From positions 1 through 34,901 of IMG/VR virus record IMGVR_UViG_3300002460_000105: a DNA stretch of 34,901 bases; one strand, 5' to 3'. Below are positions 23,270 through 29,667 of this stretch, piece by piece (within the stretch, counting starts at the first letter, position 1; each line of letters begins with the position of its first letter). The notes beneath the pieces were generated by a model that was not told the DNA's origin, searched no databases, and saw nothing but the letters and a program-made list of their open reading frames with translations. Both the position numbers and the translations under genes were made by a program. This DNA is from a virus.

Positions 23270-24758
23270 AAAATCAGCCTTGATCGATACGAGCATAATC
23301 TACTGCGGCGATTGCTTAGACCAGCTTCGCAAGCTTCCTGATGCTTCAATCGATCTGATCTATATTGACCCGCCGTTCAATTCCAATCGGGACTATGAGG
23401 TGTTTTGGGGCGAGACGAAAGAGAAGCGAGCCTTTGAGGACAGACACGCATCGACGCAAGCCTACATCGACTTTATGCGTCCGCGCTGCGTTGAACTGGC
23501 GCGCGTTCTCAAGCCAACCGGATCGTTCTATTATCACTGCGATTGGCACGCCAGCCACTATATAAAAATCATGCTAGACCAGATATTCGGAGACAATCAA
23601 TTTCAGAATGAGATTATTTGGAAGCGGACAAATGCCCATGCCGACACACACGGCTTCGGCCACATACACGATATTATTTTCCGATATTCAAATGGCAAAA
23701 CACCAGCGTTCAACGTCGAACTGAAATCTTACCCGCAAGAATACCTAGACCGCTATTTTATCTATGAAGATGAGCATGTCGCCGCACGCGGCAAACATTG
23801 GCGTGCAGACATAACTGGCTCCGGTTTGAGAAATGGTGAAACCGGCAAAGTATGGAAGGGCATTAATCCTGCCAATATTGGGAAAGGGCGTCACTGGATG
23901 CGCGCTCCAGCCGAGCTTGACGCGCTCTTGGCAGACGGTCGAATTTATATCCCGCCAGATGGCGGTATTCCTAAGCTGAAACGCTATGTAAACGAACTTG
24001 AAGGCGTGCCAGTCGATTCAATCTGGGATGACATTCCGTCGCTTGGTGGTCTATCAAAATCGGCGAAAGAATCGCTAGGGTATCCGACGCAAAAACCATT
24101 GGGGCTGCTGGAGCGGATTATTGAGGCCAGCAGCAACAAGAACGATATTGTTCTTGATGCCTTCTGCGGATGCGGGACAGCCCTCGTTGCAGCCCAAACA
24201 CTCAAGCGCCAGTGGATCGGCATCGATATTTCGCCAACCGCCTGTCGTGTCATGGCGAAGCGGTTACGTACCGATTGCGGTATGAGTGAGAACGAGGAGC
24301 TGTGGCGAGCCGGACAGGGCTTTATCGTTCGCGATCTACCCCGAACGGAAACAGAGTTGCGTAAAATCCCGCCATTTGAATTTGAGAATTGGGCTGTGAT
24401 CGCAATTGGCGGGATACCGAACAAGGCGAAAGTAGGAGACATGGGAATTGATGGCCGCATATTTCCGGTTTCGGCGATGCCCGAGAAGCGCCCAGGGAAG
24501 CAACACGACCTAGAATTTATGGATATTTGGTATCCGATTCAGGTCAAGCAGCAGGATAAAGTCGGGCGCCCAGACATTGATAAATTTGAGGCAGCGATGA
24601 TGCGTGAGGATCGGACTAAAGGATTTTTCGTATCGTTCGATTATTCGTCGGATGCCATGACAGAAATTAGCCGTTTTTTTAAACAAACGGGCAAGGTCAT
24701 CATACCTTTTACAGTTGCCGAAATTCTGGATGAGCAAATCGCCCAAAAACTAGCTTAG
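23262..24758 (+). CDS. DNA methyltransferase fused to a PD-(D/E)XK-like (Mrr-type) domain
   Basis: The 498-residue protein has a beta-class-ordered methyltransferase: catalytic IDPPFNSN (35-42) first, target-recognition region about 140-260, then PTQKPLGLLERII (275-287) and the SAM-binding LDAFCGCGTALVAA (298-311). After this, residues about 372-490 form another domain with FENWAVIAIGG, GDMGIDGRIF (392-401, Asp397) and YPIQVKQ (424-430, Gln427/Lys429). That is the D...(E/Q)xK pattern of Mrr-type nucleases. One protein may thus modify and cut DNA. It is cargo of the element, following the transposase by about 180 bp. Confidence 0.8.
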   Translation: MPRKSALIDTSIIYCGDCLDQLRKLPDASIDLIYIDPPFNSNRDYEVFWGETKEKRAFEDRHASTQAYIDFMRPRCVELARVLKPTGSFYYHCDWHASHYIKIMLDQIFGDNQFQNEIIWKRTNAHADTHGFGHIHDIIFRYSNGKTPAFNVELKSYPQEYLDRYFIYEDEHVAARGKHWRADITGSGLRNGETGKVWKGINPANIGKGRHWMRAPAELDALLADGRIYIPPDGGIPKLKRYVNELEGVPVDSIWDDIPSLGGLSKSAKESLGYPTQKPLGLLERIIEASSNKNDIVLDAFCGCGTALVAAQTLKRQWIGIDISPTACRVMAKRLRTDCGMSENEELWRAGQGFIVRDLPRTETELRKIPPFEFENWAVIAIGGIPNKAKVGDMGIDGRIFPVSAMPEKRPGKQHDLEFMDIWYPIQVKQQDKVGRPDIDKFEAAMMREDRTKGFFVSFDYSSDAMTEISRFFKQTGKVIIPFTVAEILDEQIAQKLA

Positions 24759-24804
24759 GCGAAGGTCCTATCAGCCTGCCACAATCAAAGGAGTCCACTA
24801 CCGC

Positions 24805-24960
24805 CTAGCTGGTGATGGGCTTCATTGCCTGTGAACGGCTCGGCCGGCGCCGTAGCATCTTGCGCCGTTTCGACTTGGGTTCACGCGGCTGCGGTGGCGT
24901 TGCCAGCAATCGCCTAGCGATTCGCTCTAATTGCATTTCGTTTTGATCTTTTCTGGCCAT
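24805..24960 (-). CDS. Small basic protein ending the cargo operon
   Basis: The chosen start is the ATG at 24960-24958, one base after the stop of the upstream gene (24962), so it is coupled to it. A longer frame to 25020 lies inside that gene. The 51-residue product starts MARKDQNEMQLERIARRLLA and has a strongly basic tail (KSKRRKMLRRRPSRSQ). The pattern E-R-I-A-R-R-L-L-x-T-P-P-x-P is seen in small proteins of unknown function next to mobile genes. It may bind nucleic acid. Confidence 0.6.
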   Translation of the reverse strand: MARKDQNEMQLERIARRLLATPPQPREPKSKRRKMLRRRPSRSQAMKPITS

Positions 24961-24961
24961 G

Positions 24962-25750
24962 TCAGTGTATTGTTGCTTCTGCTCCAAGAACCTCGCGCTC
25001 GATGCGTTTAATAGCAGCATCTTTATCGCCCTCCCAGCTTGTCACGGCTGCGAGGCGATTGCGAGCGAGCCTGTGCATATGTTGCGGCAAGGTTCCTTCT
25101 GTTTCCAAGAGAGCAACCACGGAAAGCTGCTCCTTAGCTTCATATAGCGCGGCCATTTGCAGAATAATAGCCTCGTGAACGCGCGTCGTGGATTGACTGA
25201 GAAAGATCGCGACCGGCACGCGGTTTGGCGCAGACAATACCATATCCGGCGTCAACTCTGTCAGCTTTGAACTAACCGGCATATTTTCTGTGATGACCGC
25301 ACGACTTCCGACAGCTTGTTTGATGCTCTTAGCTGCATCCTCCTTGAAAGTGCTTTCAACATGTTCCTGCGTCAAAAGTAAAAAATCGAAAAGCCTGAGC
25401 AGCAATGCGACGAAATGGAGAGCGGCACGGGGTAGGTCGTTCTCTTTCATATTCGATGTTTTAATTATGTTTTCGTTTTCATCATATTCTACGCCATACT
25501 CATTGAGTAGCGCGTCAAATGCTTTTCTGCGTGTTTGGGTCTGAAAATCTACACCGCACGCTTCCAAATATGGAATCGTCTGCCCGTCGTCTTCGAGATG
25601 GGCTATACCGGATAGCGTGGCATTACGGACAACATAGAAGGCGATTGCATCGCCGTCGCTACGGCGGAACGACGTACTCACGGCCAGCCCAATAGGAACC
25701 TCTTTTACGGAAATCTCGTTACAAAATGCCCTGCAAAGCTCTTCCTTCAT
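24962..25750 (-). CDS. DUF1828-domain protein
   Basis: The 262-residue protein starts MKEELCRAFCNEISVKEVPIG. Its first 110 residues match the DUF1828 pattern, with SDGDAIAFYVVR, LEDDGQTIPYLEACGVDF and RKAFDALLNEYGVEYDENENII. The C-terminal half (about 150-255) contains NRVPVAIFLSQSTTRVHEAI and an Ala/Leu/Glu-rich helix. DUF1828 proteins have no proven biochemical function but are often found in phage and mobile regions, frequently with a partner. It overlaps the preceding gene by 4 nt (25747-25750) and is coupled to the next. A defence or toxin-antitoxin role is conjecture. Confidence 0.75.
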   Translation of the reverse strand: MKEELCRAFCNEISVKEVPIGLAVSTSFRRSDGDAIAFYVVRNATLSGIAHLEDDGQTIPYLEACGVDFQTQTRRKAFDALLNEYGVEYDENENIIKTSNMKENDLPRAALHFVALLLRLFDFLLLTQEHVESTFKEDAAKSIKQAVGSRAVITENMPVSSKLTELTPDMVLSAPNRVPVAIFLSQSTTRVHEAIILQMAALYEAKEQLSVVALLETEGTLPQHMHRLARNRLAAVTSWEGDKDAAIKRIEREVLGAEATIH

Positions 25751-26235
25751 AGCAGGGACCCCTTCGGCTCAATCTTGTAACGATCAACCGCGAAACGAAT
25801 CGCGGCCGTCTCGTTGCCTATCTTAAATTTATGGAACTTTTTGTCCCTATGTGGTTTTCGCGCGCCAGGGACGCGCTTGATCCAAGGTCCACGCATGAAC
25901 CCATGAGAGAGCGTGCCCGAATCGTCATGCGTCGCGTGGCAATGCCAGCCGGGTTCTGAAGCGTGATACTCATACGAGCAAAGAATCTTCAAAGTTCCGT
26001 TCTGCCCCATGACACCAAGGACAGCTTCGTATTTTTGCTTGGCTTCGTGCTGCACGACAAGCACCCGACAATCAGCGCCGAGCGCCTGAAACTCGACAAC
26101 GCACCACTTGAATGAGTTTCCTAGCCGATAGGCCGCACGCGCAATCGGGAAGTCCGCCTTGGGGACCTTCCCCGAATGCCACTGCCCGATTTTGATGTTG
26201 TCTTTGGGCGCGCGAATGATTTCCTTGAGGCGCAC
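25747..26235 (-). CDS. Uncharacterised partner of the DUF1828 protein
   Basis: The 162-residue protein starts MRLKEIIRAPKDNIKIGQWH and contains alternating strand-like segments (KWCVVEFQALGADCRVLVVQHEA and KILCSYEYHASEPGWHCHATHDD). A His/Cys-containing middle and a basic C-terminal part (RKPHRDKKFHKFKIGNE) follow. No known domain is recognised. The stop overlaps the DUF1828 start (ATGA). It is the first gene of the minus-strand cargo operon, reading inward from the right end, whose inverted repeat contains a TTGACA that could serve as a -35 with only a weak -10. Confidence 0.65.
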   Translation of the reverse strand: MRLKEIIRAPKDNIKIGQWHSGKVPKADFPIARAAYRLGNSFKWCVVEFQALGADCRVLVVQHEAKQKYEAVLGVMGQNGTLKILCSYEYHASEPGWHCHATHDDSGTLSHGFMRGPWIKRVPGARKPHRDKKFHKFKIGNETAAIRFAVDRYKIEPKGSLL

Positions 26236-26361
26236 TGTTGATCCCTTCCCTCAACCCCTGAGGGAAAGTACCAGCGCCTAAATCCCCTGTCGATCTTCGG
26301 TCGCCGCAGCCGCAGCTAAGATCAACGCCGGCCTGTCTTTCCTGCTCTAGTTGGCTGCTGC

Positions 26362-26386
26362 CTGCTTTGTCAACCATATATACAGG
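26362..26386 (-). repeat. Right terminal inverted repeat
   Basis: Reads on the minus strand as CCTGTATATATGG followed by TTGACAAAGCAG, matching the left end in 22 of 25 positions. It is immediately followed by the right 8-bp duplication. Confidence 0.85.
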
Positions 26387-26394
26387 TATCTTGT
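26387..26394 (+). repeat. Right 8-bp target site duplication (TATCTTGT)
   Basis: Exact copy of 22055-22062, next to the right terminal inverted repeat. Confidence 0.85.
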
Positions 26395-26455
26395 CTGGCG
26401 CGGCTTCCTCGCGCTTATGTTTCAATTCATTCTTATCTTGACGCGGATGTTTCAT
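26387..26455 (-). pseudogene. 5' half of the small gene interrupted by the element
   Basis: The ATG at 26455-26453 starts MKHPRQDKNELKHKREEAAP, preceded by a weak GGA. The frame reaches the insertion point in D-K-I-P and then reads into element DNA. Joined to 21950-22062 across one duplication copy it forms an uninterrupted 57-codon gene. As it stands, the frame continues about 100 codons into the element to 26072, yielding an artificial chimera. Confidence 0.8.
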
Positions 26456-26473
26456 TTGATCCACTCTCCGCTC

Positions 26474-26857
26474 ATGACTCGGAAACCGTTACTTCTCGAC
26501 GCCGAAGCAGAAATCAGGGCCGACGAACGCAATCACGTTCTACGGGAGCTTGACCGCGAATATCAAGAACTGCGAAAACGCCTAAAGAAGGGCCGCCGCA
26601 CAAGAAAATCCGCTCGGCGCAAAACCCGCAAGATGGTGGTGCGGGTGCCGACCCCGCGCAAGCGCCGTCTACGCGAGGGTTCGGATCAGATGAAGGTATA
26701 TCACCTGATCCAGAACCGTTCTGGGATGCGTGGTGCTGAAATCGCACAAGCGGTATCGCCTGTGAACGAGCGCACCGTTCGCACAGCGTTAAATAGGCTT
26801 AAAAAACATGAGTTTATCGAGCAAAGGGATGGACGCTGGTATCCTCGCAAAGGATAA
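26474..26857 (+). CDS. Winged-helix DNA-binding protein
   Basis: The ATG at 26474 (MTRKPLLLDAEAEIRADERN) gives 127 residues; a longer frame to 26351 would read through the element boundary and is rejected. Residues 20-70 are a charged helix and a very basic Arg/Lys stretch (KKGRRTRKSARRKTRK). The C-terminal 60 residues (QMKVYHLIQNRSGMRGAEIAQAV...NERTVRTALNRLKKHEFIEQRDGRWYPRKG) form a winged helix of the kind used to bind DNA. It diverges from the interrupted gene and could regulate this region. The start codon lacks a clear ribosome-binding site. Confidence 0.6.
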   Translation: MTRKPLLLDAEAEIRADERNHVLRELDREYQELRKRLKKGRRTRKSARRKTRKMVVRVPTPRKRRLREGSDQMKVYHLIQNRSGMRGAEIAQAVSPVNERTVRTALNRLKKHEFIEQRDGRWYPRKG

Positions 26858-26895
26858 ACGGAAACCGCTCGGATGAACGAATCATCCGGGCGGCT

Positions 26896-26968
26896 GCGCA
26901 CGTAGCTCAGTGGATAGAGCGCTTGGTTGCTACCCCGGAGGTCGGAGGTTCGAATCCTTCCGTGCGCA
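26896..26968 (+). tRNA. tRNA-like gene, anticodon position reads GCT (identity uncertain)
   Basis: The 73-nt sequence folds as a cloverleaf. Acceptor GCGCACG/CGTGCGC is perfect; the D arm is GCTC...GAGC and the T arm GGAGG-TTCGAAT-CCTTC. A 17-nt anticodon arm CTTGG-TTGCTAC-CCCGG has one mismatch and one G-U. Position 34-36 is GCT (Ser), but the variable loop is only 5 nt, unlike serine tRNAs; the body resembles arginine tRNAs. CCA is not encoded. It is either a phage tRNA with altered specificity or a decayed copy. Confidence 0.6.
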
Positions 26969-27078
26969 CTACCCTTCCCGGCTGCACAAGGTCACGGCCC
27001 GGTGCAGTTGGCAGCCGGAGAGTCCGGCAATGTACCGTGCGTACCCCGAGGCGGCGCCCGTGAAGCGCCGTCTCACCT
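26969..27078. other. Structured spacer between the two tRNA-like genes
   Basis: No coding frame is convincing. The 110-bp spacer contains CCGGCTG...CAGCCGG inverted repeats and a GGCGGCGC-CCGTGAA-GCGCCGTC hairpin just before the second tRNA. It may be a processing signal or a decayed third tRNA; no cloverleaf could be drawn. Confidence 0.3.
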
Positions 27079-27177
27079 GAGGGCATGGCGAAACTGGTAG
27101 ACGCGGTGGCTTAGGGTGCCACTGGGACCGCCTGTCAAAGGGAACGGCCCGTGCGGGTTCAAGTCCCGCTGCCCTCA
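27079..27177 (+). tRNA. Leucine-tRNA-like gene with AGG anticodon and enlarged variable arm
   Basis: The 99-nt sequence has a perfect acceptor (GAGGGCA/TGCCCTC), a leucine-type D arm (GGCGAAACTGGTAGACGC) and a perfect 5-bp anticodon stem GTGGC/GCCAC. The loop is TTAGGGT and the T arm is perfect (GCGGG-TTCAAGT-CCCGC). The variable region is 30 nt, with a GGG.CCG/CGG.CCC stem, about twice the normal leucine length. By position the anticodon is AGG, which would read proline codon CCU, instead of the TAG expected for leucine. CCA is not encoded. Confidence 0.6.
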
Positions 27178-27246
27178 CACCTAATCTAGCGCAAGCCTAT
27201 GTATTCACTCAATGATTCATCTAAGACACGGTAAATGTAGGGTTTT

Positions 27247-27423
27247 TCAACTATTTTTGAATAGGCTCCCGATACATAAGTCTTTTTCCGGCTGTCGATT
27301 TAATTGCTTCAATAATTTTGAAGCCATCATTTTGTGTGCGGTACACAAATCAATCAGATCAGTATTGCGGGTCCCCCTTTTGACCCGTACCGCTATGCCA
27401 CGTAATTCCTCAACAGATTTCAT
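27247..27423 (-). CDS. Small protein of unknown function
   Basis: The ATG at 27423 gives 58 residues starting MKSVEELRGIAVRVKRGTRN. The composition is protein-like and helical (LIDLCTAHKMMASKLLKQLNR). A GTG at 27462 would extend it by 13 less convincing residues. Two CATGTAAAC direct repeats lie at the start codon (27421-27429) and 30 bp upstream (27451-27459), possible operator sites. No family is recognised. Confidence 0.4.
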   Translation of the reverse strand: MKSVEELRGIAVRVKRGTRNTDLIDLCTAHKMMASKLLKQLNRQPEKDLCIGSLFKNS

Positions 27424-27964
27424 GTAAACAGTAAACCATGGTTCTGTAAGCATGTAAACCACTTGAGTAGATTTTTTTGCAGAAATTTTTAGGGTCCCAT
27501 TTCCACATAAATGATATGTGATTGAGAAAGTAAGTATTTGTTTTATATGGAAAATTTTTGAAGTAGACCAGCCGGGGCAGAGAAAAATTTCTCACTCGCT
27601 CCCCCCACGGCCCCCTACCCCTCCCCCCGGACCCAGTTAATCTAAACAAAATCAATTGGTTAGCTAATGGCTGGCTTGACTTTCCTGTATTAACAGCAGC
27701 GTAGTATAGGCCGGACCATATTAACAGCAGATCGACCTGGCCGACGCAGCCGACAAGCCAGCGACTTGGCCTGGTCCCTATGACCAGTACGTTCGCCAAG
27801 CTGGCGTTGGACAAGCCTTTTATGTTGATCTCATACCACCGCTAGGCACGGCGGCGTAACGATTGCAGCGCAGCATAAACTATACCATTGGAATCATTAG
27901 ATAATATGACGAATGTTCCATAAATAGGATTATGCGAACGGCGATAACCTAGCGTTCATGTTGG
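27424..27964. other. Noncoding region with direct repeats and a G-quadruplex-capable tract
   Basis: No convincing gene is seen in about 540 bp. It holds the second CATGTAAAC repeat (27451-27459), an AT-rich stretch (27470-27560), and a C-rich tract at 27601-27628 that reads as four G runs on the minus strand. Two TATTAACAGCAG repeats start 31 bp apart (27688-27699 and 27719-27730). The mixture of AT-rich DNA and spaced repeats could be a control region or replication origin, but this is unproven. Confidence 0.4.
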
Positions 27965-28459
27965 CTAGTTGGCTGCGTCCGTGCTCGGTGCATTCGGCCC
28001 AGGAAGTTCAGCGCCGGCGTTGCTCAATGCGGCGTCTAGCAGCATTGCTATCACCTTATCCGGATCAAGGCCCATGCTAGTAATGAATTGCCTAATCTGG
28101 TCTTCGTCTGCATTGGCGAGGTCGATATGCTTTACCTCGGACTTATCAACCATAAGGCCTAGAAGCTTTGCCTTTGCTACGCTTGCGGCTACCATTGCAC
28201 TAGGTTGCTCAACATGCTTTGCAATATCCTTAGCTTCGTCCAATTCATCCGCGATTGATTCGACGGTGTTTATGGTTCGCATTTGAGCGGCCTTCTGTAG
28301 CTCGCTAACACGGCGTTTCACCCTGTCATTCTCTGTTAACCGGTACGGGTTGCCAGCATCGAAGCGATAGCCTGCATCTGGGTATGCTCGATAAGGCGGG
28401 ATACCCTTGACGACTAGACGCGCGAAACGTTCCTGGCGCGGGTTCGATAGTGCAGCCAT
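27965..28459 (-). CDS. terS: Terminase small subunit-like protein
   Basis: The start chosen is the ATG giving MAALSNPRQERFARLVVKG (164 residues); upstream in-frame ATGs add residues without family character. The opening NPRQERFARLVV, then AYPDAGYR, NPYRLTENDRVKRRVSEL and ESIADELDEAKDIA, follow the pattern of small terminase subunits: an N-terminal HTH that binds the packaging site, then an oligomerisation helix. A C-terminal Asp/Ala/Pro tail may contact the large subunit. It is on the same strand as terL but 16 kb away, separated by the sugar operon and the element. Confidence 0.7.
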   Translation of the reverse strand: MAALSNPRQERFARLVVKGIPPYRAYPDAGYRFDAGNPYRLTENDRVKRRVSELQKAAQMRTINTVESIADELDEAKDIAKHVEQPSAMVAASVAKAKLLGLMVDKSEVKHIDLANADEDQIRQFITSMGLDPDKVIAMLLDAALSNAGAELPGPNAPSTDAAN

Positions 28460-28660
28460 GGAATAGTACATAGCATTGTCGTGGTTAGGTTTCAACTGTC
28501 GTGGTTCGATGCCGCCCCATGCTAGTTAGGCCGCTGTTAGTGCGCATTGCTAGACCAGCCGCATTTCTAAGATGGCGCCTGCTAGGGTGGTGACGGTCAC
28601 GCGGTTTAAACGCTTCCTTGGCCTTCTAATTGAAGCCTGTTCTAATAGCTAATTACCGAT

Positions 28661-28945
28661 TCATGCTTCGTTCACGGTTTTCAGCACCTTGGCGTGTTCG
28701 CATTGTTTCCGCCATATCGGCTCGATGACTTGGCTGAATAGCAGCATGGTCAGAAACACGACAATGCCGATCGCCATGGTGCGGCCGGTCAGATTATTGA
28801 ATTGAGTGACGCCCAAGGCGATTAGAGCCAGAGCGACCGGGAGCGGATCGCATAGCCTCCATACACTTGGCAATGTCGCCTTGCGCTTGCCGCTCGACGC
28901 TTGCCACTGGAACCAGGATGCCTTCATTGCCTTCGCGCGCTTCAT
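28661..28945 (-). CDS. Two-helix membrane protein, possible holin-like
   Basis: GGAGG lies 7 nt before the ATG at 28945, which decides the start; longer frames to 29065 lack it. The 94-residue protein has a basic N-terminus (MKRAKAMKASWFQWQ) and two hydrophobic segments, about residues 33-52 (LPVALALIALGVTQFNNLTG) and 55-77 (TMAIGIVVFLTMLLFSQVIEP). A short charged tail follows. Size and topology fit small phage membrane proteins, including holins, but no lysis enzyme is adjacent, so this is only a possibility. Confidence 0.55.
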   Translation of the reverse strand: MKRAKAMKASWFQWQASSGKRKATLPSVWRLCDPLPVALALIALGVTQFNNLTGRTMAIGIVVFLTMLLFSQVIEPIWRKQCEHAKVLKTVNEA

Positions 28946-29127
28946 CGGATCGCCTCCATGGGTTCGCACCTGCCGACCGAAGCACAATCCTCGAAGCCGC
29001 AGGCGCATGGTAGATTCCAAATGAAAATCATAATTATTTGTATGCCTGAAACCTAGTGTTTGCAAGAGTTTCTAAGCCTTGTCCACATAGATCACGGAAA
29101 AGTGATAATAGACTAAACTACGCCATA

Positions 29128-29156
29128 TTGACACTAGTGCCACATTGGCCTATTAT
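29128..29156 (+). promoter_or_regulatory. Promoter of the plus-strand small-gene group
   Basis: TTGACA (29128-29133), 17 bp, TATTAT (29151-29156). Transcription would begin near 29163, about 20 nt before the first gene at 29184, with GAGGGAG as its ribosome-binding site. It fits an early or constitutive phage promoter. Confidence 0.7.
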
Positions 29157-29183
29157 CTGATTGTCAACTGAGGGAGAACCACA

Positions 29184-29582
29184 ATGACCTACACGGCAAC
29201 AGAATTCGATACCGCAGCCGATAAGGAAAAATTTGAACTGCAATTCAAGCGTTTCGTTATGAGCGACTTCGCCGAAAATAAATTTCCCAATTGGTTCTAT
29301 AAGAGCTTGTCGATGACCTTTGGACATATCGCCCATTATAATAAAGCCGGATTCTATAGCACGTTTTTCACCAGCGACAACGGCAAGCTCGACTTCCTTC
29401 ACCAGACTCTTGAATGGCCATGCCACGGGTCGCCAACATTCACTTATTGCGACGTTGAGCGCGCTCTAAGTGAATGGGTAAAAGACTCCGGCTTAATCGA
29501 AAAGTACCAGGCCAAGCGCGCCACGCGAGTTGAAAATCAGGAGCGTGCCGAGCTCGCTCGCTTGCAGACTAAATATACCTGA
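29184..29582 (+). CDS. Uncharacterised phage accessory protein
   Basis: The 132-residue protein starts MTYTATEFDTAADKEKFELQ, with GAGGGAG 8 nt upstream. It has an alpha/beta N-terminal half rich in Phe and Tyr (FAENKFPNWFYKSLSMTFGHIAHY). A C-terminal charged helix (IEKYQAKRATRVENQERAELARLQ) probably forms a coiled coil. It opens the plus-strand accessory group behind the promoter at 29128. No family is recognised. Confidence 0.65.
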   Translation: MTYTATEFDTAADKEKFELQFKRFVMSDFAENKFPNWFYKSLSMTFGHIAHYNKAGFYSTFFTSDNGKLDFLHQTLEWPCHGSPTFTYCDVERALSEWVKDSGLIEKYQAKRATRVENQERAELARLQTKYT

Positions 29583-29595
29583 CGCTCCCGCCTTG

Positions 29596-29614
29596 CGCCC
29601 TCGCGTTGAGGGCG
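29596..29614 (+). other. Intergenic hairpin after the first accessory gene
   Basis: CGCCCTC, loop GCGTT, GAGGGCG is a perfect 7-bp stem. No T-run follows, so it is more likely an mRNA-stabilising or processing element than a terminator. Confidence 0.45.
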
Positions 29615-29667
29615 TAATGGGGAACGCCAACTAGGTGTTTCTAATACAGACTGAGGGAGATGAACCC

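Larger units (their letters stand above)
22063..26386 (+). mobile_element. IS1595-type transposable element carrying restriction/defence-like cargo
   Basis: The 4,324-bp element is bounded by 25-bp inverted repeats (22063-22087 and 26362-26386) with 22 of 25 matching bases; the inner 17, including GGTTGACAAAGCAG, are identical. It is flanked by 8-bp direct repeats TATCTTGT and interrupts a small gene that is restored in frame without it. Contents: a plus-strand transposase, a 42-residue frame, a DNA methyltransferase with nuclease-like C-terminus, and a minus-strand three-gene operon including a DUF1828-type protein. IS1595-family elements with passenger genes have been described. The intact ends and frames suggest it may still move. 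Confidence 0.85.

Noticed and set aside
22063-26386. Composite transposon with two flanking insertion sequences
   Set aside because: Only one transposase gene and one pair of ends are present; the right end carries only an inverted repeat.
26072-26464. 130-codon minus-strand frame across the right end of the element
   Set aside because: It is the 5' half of the interrupted gene reading by chance through the inverted repeat and into the antisense frame of the 162-residue cargo gene.
26969-27078. Possible third tRNA between the two tRNA-like genes
   Set aside because: Strong hairpins are present but no cloverleaf with a 7-nt anticodon loop and T arm can be drawn.
27410-27814. 134-codon minus-strand frame over the G-rich tract
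   Set aside because: Composition follows the G-run and AT-rich DNA; no ribosome-binding site, no domain pattern, and it overlaps repeats better explained as a control region.
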